Shown here: in pieces, positions 44,172 through 52,723 of the stretch
How positions within the stretch are numbered: the first letter of the stretch is position 1
Layout: each line of letters opens with the position of its first letter
From: an uncultured Eubacteriales bacterium
GTDB lineage: Bacteria; Bacillota; Clostridia; Peptostreptococcales; Anaerovoracaceae
Reading direction: 5' to 3'
DNA: 64,000 nt
NCBI GenBank assembly: GCA_902774265.1
Contig: CACYHR010000009.1
Span: 1 to 64,000, forward strand
Notes under the pieces: generated by a model
Seen by the model: the letters and a program-made list of their open reading frames with translations, nothing else
What the model was told of the DNA's origin: nothing
Databases searched by the model: none
Program-made: the position numbers and the translations under genes

Positions 44172-44948
44172 ATGATGCGTCTGGATAAATTTCTGGCGGA
44201 TATGGGATGCGGCACGCGTTCCGAGCTGAAAAAAGAAATACGCAAAGGCAACGCATGTGTCAACGGAATTCCGGTGAATGATCCCGGTTCTCAGGTGTCC
44301 TCTTCAGACACTGTCACTTTTAAAGGATATCCTGTAGGATATGAGGAATTCGTATACTATATGCTCAACAAACCGGCCGGCGTAATAAGTGCCTCTGAGG
44401 ACTCAAGAGAGACTACTGTAGTTGATCTCATAACGGAGCAGAAACGCAGAGATCTCTTCCCTGTCGGCAGACTCGACCGCGATACGGAAGGGCTCCTCAT
44501 CATCACAAACGACGGAGAAATGGCACACAGGCTGCTTTCGCCCAGGCACCATGTAGATAAGCTGTACAGAGCAGTCGTGAGCGGCAGGGTAAGTGATGCC
44601 GATGTCAGAGCATTTGCAGAAGGGCTCATACTCCCTGACGGACTCAAATGCCTCCCTGCCGATCTGAAGATACTGTCATCCGATAATCCGGCAGACAGTC
44701 TGCCGGATCTCCTCTCCGATGATGCAGATGACGCGCTCTGCGATACAGAGGGCGTTAGCTCTGCAGTAGAGATCATTATACGCGAAGGCAAATTTCATCA
44801 GATAAAAAGGATGTTCCGCGCAGTCGGAAAGGAAGTTCTGTATCTCGAACGTCTGAGCATGGGGCCAATAAGACTCGATCCGGATCTCGCAAGAGGCGCG
44901 TACCGCAGGCTGAGCGATAAAGAGCTCCGGGTACTTAAGGAAATATAA
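44172..44948 (+). CDS. rRNA pseudouridine synthase, RsuA/RluB/RluF family
   Basis: 258 aa. An N-terminal S4 RNA-binding domain (1-60, MRLDKFLADMGCGTRSELKK) precedes the synthase domain with LFPVGRLDRDTEGLLIITNDG (catalytic Asp near 100) and the C-terminal EGKFHQIKRMFRAVGKEV. The target could be 16S U516 or a 23S site; this cannot be read from sequence. AGAGGTGA precedes two adjacent ATGs, and the second (44175) may be the true start. A small membrane protein follows on the same strand. Confidence 0.92.
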   Translation: MMRLDKFLADMGCGTRSELKKEIRKGNACVNGIPVNDPGSQVSSSDTVTFKGYPVGYEEFVYYMLNKPAGVISASEDSRETTVVDLITEQKRRDLFPVGRLDRDTEGLLIITNDGEMAHRLLSPRHHVDKLYRAVVSGRVSDADVRAFAEGLILPDGLKCLPADLKILSSDNPADSLPDLLSDDADDALCDTEGVSSAVEIIIREGKFHQIKRMFRAVGKEVLYLERLSMGPIRLDPDLARGAYRRLSDKELRVLKEI

Positions 44949-44969
44949 AAGAAAAAAAGAGGTAGAATC

Positions 44970-45230
44970 ATGCCACTTATAGTATTGGGACTGATACTTT
45001 TACTCGGTATCATAGTGTATTCGATAATAAAATACATGAACAGCGGAGAAACTGACACACGCACTGTCCGCGAGCGCTATCCGCACGCCTTCCCGCCTAA
45101 GAGAGGTAGCGGCGATGCCCGTAACGATTTCTCAGATGAAGCAAGCAATATAAAACATACGGAAGACGGCAATATAATCTTTCCGTCCGACAATGTTGAG
45201 AACGAAAAGCTCAAACGCAACATCCACTGA
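44970..45230 (+). CDS. small membrane protein, unknown function
   Basis: 86 aa: one N-terminal hydrophobic helix (about 3-22) and a hydrophilic, charged tail with no recognisable domain. AGAGGTAG lies 8 bases before the ATG, and the gene follows the pseudouridine synthase after 21 bases, so the two are likely cotranscribed. I do not recognise the family. Confidence 0.65.
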   Translation: MPLIVLGLILLLGIIVYSIIKYMNSGETDTRTVRERYPHAFPPKRGSGDARNDFSDEASNIKHTEDGNIIFPSDNVENEKLKRNIH

Positions 45231-45242
45231 AGCGTAATATCG

Positions 45243-45275
45243 GATTACTGTATGATTACTGTATGATTACTGTAT
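45243..45275. repeat. 11-bp tandem repeat, three copies
   Basis: GATTACTGTAT is repeated three times exactly, overlapping the stop codon of the minus-strand hypothetical gene (45267) and lying between two convergent genes. A partial fourth copy follows. Confidence 0.9.
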
Positions 45276-45749
45276 GATTGAAAAAATGTCTTTTGTCCGC
45301 CCCATTTTCTTTTCTGACGGCGGCAGCTCCTTTGCAAAGCCGGTTCCGTCGATCATAAAACCTCTGACATTTCCTGCCAGAACCTCTTCATCTGCTTTTC
45401 TGCAGAATTCAATGAGACTGCTTCCCTCGTGGACCGGTCCGTCATCGGTATTAAGATAAGTACCTTGTTCATCATCATGCCTCATATCATAATACTTCAG
45501 GCTGTCCGGATCGGCGAATATATCTATGAGCCTGCCGTGAAAACTTATATCGAACCAGTCCGTACCGAAAGAGTAGGCACCGCCTGTGAGAGCCCCGTCT
45601 TTGAGTATGCACACCCTTGCATACAAAAGTTCCCCTGCTTCTGACTTTCCTATTTTGATATAACAGTTTTCCCTCGTGGTGAACCATGCCCCGCCTTCAT
45701 TGATCGCATTTATCATTTCCGCTTTCAAAGCATCATTATCGCGTCCCAT
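45267..45749 (-). CDS. hypothetical protein
   Basis: 160 aa, acidic, soluble, no signal peptide or membrane segment. Visible features are an alternating beta-type middle (LLYARVCILKDG, GTDWFDISFHG) and a lysine-rich end. I do not recognise the family and assign no function. The ATG at 45749 has AGGAG 7 bases upstream; an ATG two codons earlier is too close to that site. The stop lies inside a tandem repeat. Confidence 0.7.
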   Translation of the reverse strand: MGRDNDALKAEMINAINEGGAWFTTRENCYIKIGKSEAGELLYARVCILKDGALTGGAYSFGTDWFDISFHGRLIDIFADPDSLKYYDMRHDDEQGTYLNTDDGPVHEGSSLIEFCRKADEEVLAGNVRGFMIDGTGFAKELPPSEKKMGRTKDIFSIIQ

Positions 45750-45780
45750 AATCATTCTCCTTTCGATCCACCCGTCAGCA

Positions 45781-45816
45781 AAAAGAAACAGGTCAATACC
45801 TGCTGATACTGACCTG
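45781..45816 (-). terminator. terminator of the DUF2207 gene
   Basis: On the minus strand CAGGTCA and TGACCTG enclose a 14-nt loop and are followed by TTTCTTTTT, about 17 bases after the stop codon. Confidence 0.65.
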
Positions 45817-45832
45817 ATTATTATATCATATT

Positions 45833-46735
45833 TTAATATTTCCTGCCTACTGCCGGAACCTCGATCGTTTTATCAAAGACCTCAGTCCTTAGCTGCTCCG
45901 GCAGAGATCTCAGCATAGCGTTATAGTACAGTACATCAAAAGCATAATCGTCGGCAACTCCGTACGCATGATACCACTGAGGCATCCTGATATCTATATT
46001 TTCCATTCTGGACGGAAGCTTTGTAGTAACGGCAAAAGCATATGCGTAAGGCAGCACCTTGAAAAGGTAGTCTTCATCACTATTTGCAGCTTCTTCAAGC
46101 CTGTCTGTATCCGCATTCAGCAGAGTCTCTATAAAACCGTTTACCCTGCCGGTCATTTCAGCGATCGATCTGTTTTTTCGAATATTGATCTGTTTGAAAG
46201 CACTGATCTTGACCTTAGGGATTATCTTTATCAGCCGGTCCGCAGCATCCGTAAGACGAACGCTGTGGCCTTCGCCGCCTGAAGCATGTCCATGCTGATG
46301 ATCTATGTCAAATATCGCATAAAAGAGCATTTTGATCGCGTTGCTTTCGTTGCGGGGAAATTCTTTGAATCCGAATTCGAAGCAGCCCCTCTCGTATTCG
46401 CTGATATCCATGTAACCCTTCTGGGCCATGTAGTAGAATGCGGCCGCGATACCTCTGTTACTGACAGAGCCATCGACTACACAGTCCGCCATGATCGGAT
46501 CTATGCCGTCAGGCGGATAGAAAGACTCCACATTTTTTACAGTGGCTTCACGTCCTATTGTCAGCGAAAAACCGGAATAAGACAGAGCTGCTGCTATCAT
46601 CAGAGCCAATATAAAAAACGGTCTTCCGTGCATACCGCGCCTGTAAAATACCAGATACATGACAGCGATGGCAAACACGAAAGCAGCCATCATGATAACT
46701 ATGACATGAGTTGTATTGTGTCTCTTCTTTAACAT
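45833..46735 (-). CDS. DUF2207-like membrane protein, short form
   Basis: About 300 aa. Two membrane helices near the N-terminus (about 9-30 and 38-54) are followed by a cytoplasmic part beginning YPPDGIDPIMADCVVDGSVS, then NRGIAAAFYYMAQKGYMDI, the recognisable C-terminal portion of DUF2207 proteins. The large extracellular N-terminal domain normal for the family is absent, so this is either a genuine short form or a 5'-truncated gene. The start is uncertain: the ATG at 46735 has only a weak site, and a GTG at 46774 lies inside a long hairpin. Downstream of pnp. Confidence 0.65.
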   Translation of the reverse strand: MLKKRHNTTHVIVIMMAAFVFAIAVMYLVFYRRGMHGRPFFILALMIAAALSYSGFSLTIGREATVKNVESFYPPDGIDPIMADCVVDGSVSNRGIAAAFYYMAQKGYMDISEYERGCFEFGFKEFPRNESNAIKMLFYAIFDIDHQHGHASGGEGHSVRLTDAADRLIKIIPKVKISAFKQINIRKNRSIAEMTGRVNGFIETLLNADTDRLEEAANSDEDYLFKVLPYAYAFAVTTKLPSRMENIDIRMPQWYHAYGVADDYAFDVLYYNAMLRSLPEQLRTEVFDKTIEVPAVGRKY

Positions 46736-46751
46736 TTCATCAAACACCAAA

Positions 46752-46819
46752 CGTCTTTCGTAATGACGCCGCACGGGGCTACATTAGCAGCTTTCCCCCG
46801 ACATCATTATCGAAAGACG
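46752..46819. repeat. 68-nt near-perfect palindrome between pnp and the DUF2207 gene
   Basis: CGTCTTTCGTAATGA (46752-46766) pairs with TCATTATCGAAAGACG ending at 46819, with one bulged base; CCCC/GGGG and GCTGC/GTAGC pairs continue inside. There is no T-run, so it is not a simple terminator. It would sit in the leader of the DUF2207 message. Confidence 0.75.
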
Positions 46820-46863
46820 CTTCTAATCGATAATTTATTCTTTAGATTTCAGTTTCGGTATTA

Positions 46864-48981
46864 TCAGTCTCTGACCAGTTCTTTTCTGCTCAGGTTGATC
46901 CTGTTCTGATTATCGATCTCGGTAACAACAACAGTTACCTTATCCCCGATATTCATAACATCCTCAACTCTTGCAACTCTGTGGTTGGCCATCTTGGAAA
47001 TATGCAGCAGACCTTCCTTGCCCGGCAGTATCTCGATGAATGCACCGAATGCCATGACTCTCTTGACAACACCTTCGTATGTCTTACCGACCTCGACATC
47101 TGCTGTGATAAGCTCGATCTCCCTCTTTGCAGCCTCAGCGCTCTCCTGATCAACTGCATAGATAGCGATGAATCCGATATCATCATCAGAGATATCGATC
47201 TTGGCTCCGGTCTCCTCTACTATCCTGTTGACAGTCTTTCCTCCCGGTCCGATGACCAGTCTGATCTTGTCAGGATCTATCCTCATGCTGATAAATCTAG
47301 GAGCATACGGGCTCAGCTCTGCGCGAGGTTCCGCAATCTCTTCAAGCATGCTTTCGAGGATGTGCGCTCTGCCCACCTTTGCCTGATCAAGAGCCTGCTT
47401 GAGTATTTCTCTGTTCAGACCGTGGACCTTGATATCCATCTGAAGCGCTGTTACACCGTCAGGAGTACCTGTGACCTTAAAGTCCATGTCTCCGAGGAAG
47501 TCCTCCATGCCCTGGATATCGGAGAGGATGGCAAATTTGCTTGATCCGTCCTCATTGAATCCTTCAATAAGTCCCATAGCGATACCGCTTACAGGCTTTT
47601 TGATAGGTACACCGGCATCCATCAGAGCCAGTGTCGATCCGCATGTAGAAGCCATCGAAGAGGAACCGTTGGATGAAAGAACCTCGGATACGACTCTGAT
47701 AGCATAAGGGAACTCCTCTTCAGAAGGAAGAACCGGGATAAGGGCTCTCTCTGCAAGAGCTCCGTGTCCGATCTCTCTTCTTCCAGGTGATCTGCTCGGT
47801 TTTGCCTCGCCTGTGCAGTATCCTGGGAAATTATACTGATGCATATATCTCTTGCGTGTCTGGTCTGCATCTATACCGTCGAGGTACTGTGCCTCGCTGA
47901 GAGGTGCCAGTGTGCAGACAGACAGGACCTGAGTCTGTCCTCTCTTGAAGAGTCCGGATCCGTGTGTTCTCGGAAGCAGTCCGGTCTCGTTCCAGAGAGG
48001 TCTGATCTCTGTTACGGCTCTGTTGTCAGGACGTACGCCCTCTTCGAGGATGCGGCGTCTGATCTCTTCCTTCTTGATATTGTAGAGTACTTCGTCGACC
48101 TCTGACATTCTGCCTTCAAATTCCTCTGCAAAATGCTCTTTGGCATCTGCAGCTACAGCGTCCATATTTGCGATACGCTCAAGCTTGTCGACTGTGTAGA
48201 TAGCGTCTACCATCTTCTGTGTAGCATATTCTCTGACAGCAGCATCAACATCCTCGCCTGCCTTGAATACTACATATTCCTGCTTTTCTTTTCCTACCTC
48301 TTTGACGATCTCCTTGAAAAATCTGCAGAGGTTCTTGATCTCTTCGTGTCCGAACAGTATAGCCTCGAGCATCTCGTCCTCAGGGACTTCCTTAGCTCCG
48401 GCCTCTACCATCATGATAGCTTCCTCTGTTCCGCAGACTGTCAGGTTGATATCCGAAACCTGTCTCTGCTCAAAATCAGGGTTGATGACGAATTCTCCGT
48501 CAACTCTTCCTACAACAACACCTGCTGTAGGGCCGTCCCATGGAATATCCGATGTAGCGATGGCTACCGATGTTCCAAGCAGTGCAGCGACCTCAGGCTG
48601 GCAGTCATAGTCTACCGACATTGCAGTTGCTGTAACGACTACGTCATTCCTGTATCCCTTCGGGAAAAGAGGTCTGAGCGGTCTGTCGATCAGTCTCGAA
48701 ATAAGTGTGGCTTTGTCGCTCGGACGTCCCTCTCTCTTGATGTAACCGCCCGGGATCTTACCTACTGCATACATTTTCTCTTCGAAATTGCATGTCAGAG
48801 GGAAGAAATCAACGTCCTGCTTTGGCTCTTTGCTTGCGCATACGGTGCAGTTTACGACTGTATCACCGTATCTGACCATGACCTGACCGTTAGCCTGTTC
48901 ACAGACTTTACCGATCTCGAACTGCAGCAGTCTGCCGCCGAGAGCGGTCTTGAATGTTCTGTAATCTTCAAATCTACCCAT
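46864..48981 (-). CDS. pnp: polyribonucleotide nucleotidyltransferase (PNPase)
   Basis: 705 aa 3'-to-5' exoribonuclease. Two RNase PH domains (about 15-235 and 330-560; [33 protein letters not shown]), then a KH domain ([15 protein letters not shown]) and an S1 domain (about 625-700, [20 protein letters not shown]). I start at the ATG at 48981, with GGAGTTG upstream; the longer in-frame extension has no site. It follows rpsO as in most bacteria, after a terminator-like hairpin. Confidence 0.96.
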   Translation of the reverse strand: MGRFEDYRTFKTALGGRLLQFEIGKVCEQANGQVMVRYGDTVVNCTVCASKEPKQDVDFFPLTCNFEEKMYAVGKIPGGYIKREGRPSDKATLISRLIDRPLRPLFPKGYRNDVVVTATAMSVDYDCQPEVAALLGTSVAIATSDIPWDGPTAGVVVGRVDGEFVINPDFEQRQVSDINLTVCGTEEAIMMVEAGAKEVPEDEMLEAILFGHEEIKNLCRFFKEIVKEVGKEKQEYVVFKAGEDVDAAVREYATQKMVDAIYTVDKLERIANMDAVAADAKEHFAEEFEGRMSEVDEVLYNIKKEEIRRRILEEGVRPDNRAVTEIRPLWNETGLLPRTHGSGLFKRGQTQVLSVCTLAPLSEAQYLDGIDADQTRKRYMHQYNFPGYCTGEAKPSRSPGRREIGHGALAERALIPVLPSEEEFPYAIRVVSEVLSSNGSSSMASTCGSTLALMDAGVPIKKPVSGIAMGLIEGFNEDGSSKFAILSDIQGMEDFLGDMDFKVTGTPDGVTALQMDIKVHGLNREILKQALDQAKVGRAHILESMLEEIAEPRAELSPYAPRFISMRIDPDKIRLVIGPGGKTVNRIVEETGAKIDISDDDIGFIAIYAVDQESAEAAKREIELITADVEVGKTYEGVVKRVMAFGAFIEILPGKEGLLHISKMANHRVARVEDVMNIGDKVTVVVTEIDNQNRINLSRKELVRD

Positions 48982-49090
48982 TATTATTAACAACTCCTTC
49001 CTGTTAATTATTCTCACTTCACTTCTATGGGCATTAACATAGCGTGCGGACATAATGCAGAATGTATACATCTGTCCGTATTATACACAA

Positions 49091-49114
49091 AGCGGGGGAC
49101 TGATGTCTCCCGCT
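49091..49114 (-). terminator. rpsO terminator or attenuator
   Basis: On the minus strand AGCGGGAGAC pairs with GTCCCCCGCT (one mismatch, 4-nt loop) and is followed by TTTGTG. It lies 11 bases after the rpsO stop and before pnp; partial read-through to pnp is likely. Confidence 0.6.
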
Positions 49115-49125
49115 TCATTGTCAGA

Positions 49126-49397
49126 TTATTTTCTCAGGCCGAGACGAGCGATAAGACTTCTGTATCTCTCGATATCAGTCTCTCTCAGATACTTGAGGAG
49201 GCTTCTTCTCTGACCTACCATCTTGAGCAGACCTCTTCTTGAGTGGAAATCCTTGTGGTGCTCTTTGAGGTGCTCATTCAGATCGTTGATCCTGTAAGTG
49301 AGGATAGGATAGCAACCTGTACCTCAGGGGAACCTGTATCTCCCTCTTTGATAGCGTACTCTTTGATGATCTCAGTCTTTTTTTCTTTTGTAAGCAT
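49126..49397 (-). pseudogene. rpsO: 30S ribosomal protein S15, interrupted by a 5-bp duplication
   Basis: The gene begins [20 protein letters not shown] and continues [11 protein letters not shown], typical S15. The complement of GGATAGGATA (49302-49311) then repeats TATCC, shifting the frame and giving a stop after about 40 codons. Removing one 5-base copy restores [15 protein letters not shown] and the whole remainder to LGLRK-stop: 88 aa, the normal length, with no other defect. S15 binds 16S rRNA early in 30S assembly. Promoter, leader, ribosome binding site and terminator are intact, so this is either a very recent mutation or a sequencing/assembly error. Confidence 0.9.
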
Positions 49398-49424
49398 TTC
49401 TGTTTCTCCTTTTCTTTTCATTCA

Positions 49425-49492
49425 CCCCGGCTGCGGGATCGTCAGATGACTCTTCCGGCCATCCAGGAGTTATCGCGTCTCTGCGGCCAGGG
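49425..49492 (-). promoter_or_regulatory. candidate S15 autoregulatory mRNA leader
   Basis: Between the promoter and the rpsO gene the minus-strand RNA pairs CCCTGGC with GCCGGGG (7 bp with a G-T), enclosing two further short stems, which makes a possible three-way junction. S15 represses its own mRNA in several bacteria by binding rRNA-like junctions. The assignment is by position and shape only. Confidence 0.45.
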
Positions 49493-49497
49493 TACGA

Positions 49498-49525
49498 TTA
49501 ATATTTTCAGCAGTTTTTACTGCAA
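49498..49525 (-). promoter_or_regulatory. rpsO promoter
   Basis: On the minus strand TTGCAG, a 16-base spacer and TATTAA, placing the transcription start right at the base of the leader structure and about 95 bases before the rpsO ATG. Confidence 0.65.
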
Positions 49526-49568
49526 CATTCATATATTAACACGAAAATCATTTCATGTCTATCGGTTT

Positions 49569-50543
49569 TCAATCTTTTTCTGTGTTTTCTCTGTAATACT
49601 GCCGCGCGTTTTCGCAGTCGCAGTTTATCTGCGCAAAAAGCTCATCTCTGTCTGCAAATTTCCTCTCACCTCTCGAGAAATGATCGAAATATACAGTGAC
49701 ATCACTGCCGTATATATCGCTGTCAAAATCGAAAATATTTGTCTCTATTCTTTTCTCCGGAATCATGCCGGAACATGCCGCATGATTTACGGTCGGGTTG
49801 ACGCCTATATTCGATACGCTGCTGTATATCCTGTCTGCTATTTTTATGCGGCTGAAATATACTCCGTTCGGCGGCAGCATCTGCCGTGCGGGAGCATCTA
49901 TGTTCGCGGTCGGAATGCCCATCTTTGATCCGAGCCTGCGGCCGTGTGATACAGTACCTTCAAAGGAATACGGTCTGCCGAGATATCTCGCGGTCATTTC
50001 CATATTGCCCTCTGCTATCATTTTTCGTATAAGAGTCGAACTTACTGTCACGCCGTCAATGCTGACCTCATCGTGTATGCATAGGCCTATACCTGCAGTC
50101 TCGCATTGCTTTGTGAGAAGAGACGGCCTGCCTTCGGCTCTGGCACCGTAGGTATAATTGAATCCCACGCTGACATATCCGGCATTCAGTCTGCCTTTGA
50201 TGATATCTTCAAAGAAAGCATCCGCTCTCATAGTCATTACCGTCTCATCGAAAGGCACATTGACAAGGATATCGAATCCCATATCCTCCACCATCTGCAC
50301 TTTTTCAGTCTCGGTGCAGATCAGCTTTACGGCATCCGGATCGTCATCTGTCCTCTGCAGTATGAAATTGAACGGGTGGTTGGAAAAAGTAAAACACAGT
50401 GAATTGTAACCCTTTTCCTTTGCTGTCCTTACCGCATCATCCATAACGACACGGTGCCCGATATGCAGTCCGTCAAAATTGCCCAGTGCAACTGCGGTTT
50501 TTTCTTTAAGCTCAAGTTGTTCGAGCGAAGTATATATTTTCAT
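49569..50543 (-). CDS. ribF: bifunctional riboflavin kinase/FAD synthetase
   Basis: 324 aa cytoplasmic enzyme making FMN and FAD. The N-terminal FAD synthetase half has VALGNFDGLHIGHR (18-31); the C-terminal riboflavin kinase half (about 180-315) has GRRLGSKMGIPTANI and a beta-barrel ending in ARQYYREN. Normal length. It lies between truB and rpsO, the usual Gram-positive order, and is separated from truB by copy B of the 158-bp repeat. Confidence 0.95.
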   Translation of the reverse strand: MKIYTSLEQLELKEKTAVALGNFDGLHIGHRVVMDDAVRTAKEKGYNSLCFTFSNHPFNFILQRTDDDPDAVKLICTETEKVQMVEDMGFDILVNVPFDETVMTMRADAFFEDIIKGRLNAGYVSVGFNYTYGARAEGRPSLLTKQCETAGIGLCIHDEVSIDGVTVSSTLIRKMIAEGNMEMTARYLGRPYSFEGTVSHGRRLGSKMGIPTANIDAPARQMLPPNGVYFSRIKIADRIYSSVSNIGVNPTVNHAACSGMIPEKRIETNIFDFDSDIYGSDVTVYFDHFSRGERKFADRDELFAQINCDCENARQYYRENTEKD

Positions 50544-50563
50544 AATCTGTATTTATATTGCAA

Positions 50564-50721
50564 CGGCTCATAATTGCCTTTGCGGGAGTACGGCTCTCGC
50601 CTCGCTGCGGCTTAACGCAGCGGTACTAAGCTCTGTCTTCGCGGCTTTTTGACTGTAATGCCGCTCGCCAGTCGCTAAGTGCCGGCTACCGCAGAGCCTC
50701 CCGCGCAGGCATTGTGAGCCG
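50564..50721. repeat. 158-bp structured intergenic repeat, copy B (truB-ribF)
   Basis: Same length and layout as copy A at 40534. Terminal arms are CGGCTCA and TGAGCCG; the outermost pair is C-G here and A-T in copy A, a compensatory change. The CGCTGCG/CGCAGCG stem is identical while its loop differs. Both copies lie between co-directional minus-strand genes. Confidence 0.85.
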
Positions 50722-50747
50722 TTTTGTGATTTCATATATATAAATCT

Positions 50748-51728
50748 TTAGACAATTACTTTCTGCGGAGTGAGCGTATTATCGGCAGCCTTTCCTATCC
50801 CGAGAAATGATCCGCTGCCGCGTTCATACACACGGTAGAGATCGTCAAACTCTGTCTGCTGCTTTACCCTCCAGCTCCACGCATCAGAGGAATTACCGTT
50901 TCTGAAAGCCTTTGTCCTGCGGCTGTCGAGTTCTATACATCCCAGCTTTTCAAGAGTCACATCCATGGGGATAATGAGCGCTTCGATCTCATCATCTGTC
51001 ATCTCAATCAGTTCCATAAGATCTGCGGCATCTTCTATCCTGAAAAAACCGCTGCCGGTCCTCTCAAGAGCAGTCATTACAGCACCGCAGCCAAGTGATC
51101 TGCCTATGTCATCGCAGATAGTCCGGATATATGTACCCTTGGAACAGACCACATCGAATTCAACGACGCCGTACTCTGTGTCTATACTGCTGACGACATT
51201 CGAAGGAATCATCACCTTCCTCGCCTTCAGTTCAAAATCCCTGCCGTCTCTGGCAAGATCATAAGCCCTCCTGCCGTTGACCATGAGCGCCGAATATCTG
51301 GGAGGTATCTGTGATATCTCACCGGTATAGTTTTCAAAAGCTTTTTTTATATCTTCCGTTGAAAAGGAAACGAGCTCAGCGTCATCCGCATCAATGTCAG
51401 GAGCAGAGTTTTTGTCTTCACAGGATGAATCCGCATCAGTTATTCTGAAAGCAGTACGGCTCAGCACATCACCCGTACTGTCCAATGTATCAGTCGTCAG
51501 CCCGAGCTTCATCGCAGCATGATAGGATTTCATATCCTTATCATAATACTCGATTATCCGGGTCGCTTTTCCTATACATACAGGCAAAACGCCCGTAGCC
51601 ATAGGGTCGAGCGTTCCTGTGTGTCCTGTTTTTTTGATATGAAGCCTGCTTCTGAGCTTTGCGCATACATCCTGGGATGTCCATCCTGCAGGCTTATTTA
51701 TGTTCAGTATTCCGTCAATAGTTTTCAT
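50748..51728 (-). CDS. truB: tRNA pseudouridine(55) synthase
   Basis: 326 aa. Motif I GWTSQDVCAKLRS, the catalytic Asp in HTGTLDPMATGVLPVCIG (near 40), and YSALMVNGRRAYDLAR with a C-terminal PUA-like extension. It makes pseudouridine-55 in the T loop of tRNAs. The ATG at 51728 is preceded by an in-frame TTG that could also serve; neither has a strong site. It follows nrnA after 10 bases. Confidence 0.94.
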   Translation of the reverse strand: MKTIDGILNINKPAGWTSQDVCAKLRSRLHIKKTGHTGTLDPMATGVLPVCIGKATRIIEYYDKDMKSYHAAMKLGLTTDTLDSTGDVLSRTAFRITDADSSCEDKNSAPDIDADDAELVSFSTEDIKKAFENYTGEISQIPPRYSALMVNGRRAYDLARDGRDFELKARKVMIPSNVVSSIDTEYGVVEFDVVCSKGTYIRTICDDIGRSLGCGAVMTALERTGSGFFRIEDAADLMELIEMTDDEIEALIIPMDVTLEKLGCIELDSRRTKAFRNGNSSDAWSWRVKQQTEFDDLYRVYERGSGSFLGIGKAADNTLTPQKVIV

Positions 51729-51738
51729 CAAGCTTTTT

Positions 51739-52710
51739 TTATTTCTCAGTGGCCTTTATAAGTAGCGGCAGAATCATCTGCTCGGCCTCATCCACAGATA
51801 CATCAAAGGTGCATCCGGATGCCAGCATATGTCCGCCTCCGCCAAACGATTTTGCAACCTGTTCAACATTAGCATAAGTCCTGCCTCTGAGGCTGGTTCT
51901 CACATTGTCCTTTGTTTCCTTGAAGAGGCATCCTGCCTCAACTCCATCGATGCTCATTATCCTCTGGACAATGCCATCGGCTTCATCCATCGTACAGCCG
52001 CATTCGCTGAGAAGCTGCTGCGTGACTTTGCCGACAGCGACCTTACCGTCAGCATAGAACGAAAGGTTCGAAAGGACATGGCTCTCAAGATGCATAGCTT
52101 CCTTGGACTTTCTGTCATATATAAGTGATGAGATCGCCTTGGAATTGAATCCTTCGACCTTATAAAGATGTCCCACTATCTCATGTGATCTGCTTGTGGT
52201 ATTTGTATGCTGGAAATTCCCGGTGTCTGTGGTAATAGCTGCAAAAATAGCATTCGCTATATCCAGCGTGATCTCCGCGCCGAGATCCTTGATCAGCCTG
52301 TATACTATCTCTGCAGTAGCAGCTGATTTAGGTTCGATCCTCGAAAAATCAAAGCGTATATCCTTGGATTTTGTCGCATGATGATCTATACAGCCCTTAA
52401 GACGTCCTCTTTCCCATGCCTTTTCCCTGCCCGGGATCCTGTTGTAACCACTGCAGTCAAGCATAAGCGAAAGCTGTACATCTTCAAGAATGCTGTCATC
52501 TTCTATCGTGCATCCGCATTCCAGAAAATCCAGATTCTTCGGAACCGGTTCACTTCTCATTATATATGCCTTTTTGCCGAGAGATCTCAGAGCCAGGCAA
52601 AGAGCGGTAGCCGATCCCAGCGCATCACCGTCCATATTGATGTGCGGAAAAAGGAGTATCCCGTCCAGATCGCTCATTATTGTAGCTATGCTTCTGATGG
52701 TGTCATTCAA
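51739..52710 (-). CDS. nrnA: DHH/DHHA1 phosphoesterase, NrnA-type
   Basis: 323 aa nanoRNase and 3'-phosphoadenosine 5'-phosphate phosphatase. Metal motifs are visible: HINMDGDALGS (DHH-1), LMLDCSGYNR, CIDHHATK, ITTDTGNF; the DHHA1 end has GGGGHMLASGC. An ATG at 52749 lies inside rbfA; I prefer the TTG at 52710, which follows the rbfA stop and has AAGGGG 9 bases upstream. The rbfA-nrnA-truB order is standard. Confidence 0.9.
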   Translation of the reverse strand: MNDTIRSIATIMSDLDGILLFPHINMDGDALGSATALCLALRSLGKKAYIMRSEPVPKNLDFLECGCTIEDDSILEDVQLSLMLDCSGYNRIPGREKAWERGRLKGCIDHHATKSKDIRFDFSRIEPKSAATAEIVYRLIKDLGAEITLDIANAIFAAITTDTGNFQHTNTTSRSHEIVGHLYKVEGFNSKAISSLIYDRKSKEAMHLESHVLSNLSFYADGKVAVGKVTQQLLSECGCTMDEADGIVQRIMSIDGVEAGCLFKETKDNVRTSLRGRTYANVEQVAKSFGGGGHMLASGCTFDVSVDEAEQMILPLLIKATEK

Positions 52711-52723
52711 TTTATATGTCCCC

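Noticed and set aside
45833..46774. GTG start at 46774 for the DUF2207 gene
   Set aside because: It lies inside the long palindrome and lacks a ribosome binding site; the ATG at 46735 is still weak but more plausible.
49302..49311. Programmed frameshift in rpsO
   Set aside because: The shift is caused by a simple 5-bp duplication with no slippery heptamer or downstream stimulatory structure that I can see; mutation or sequence error is simpler.
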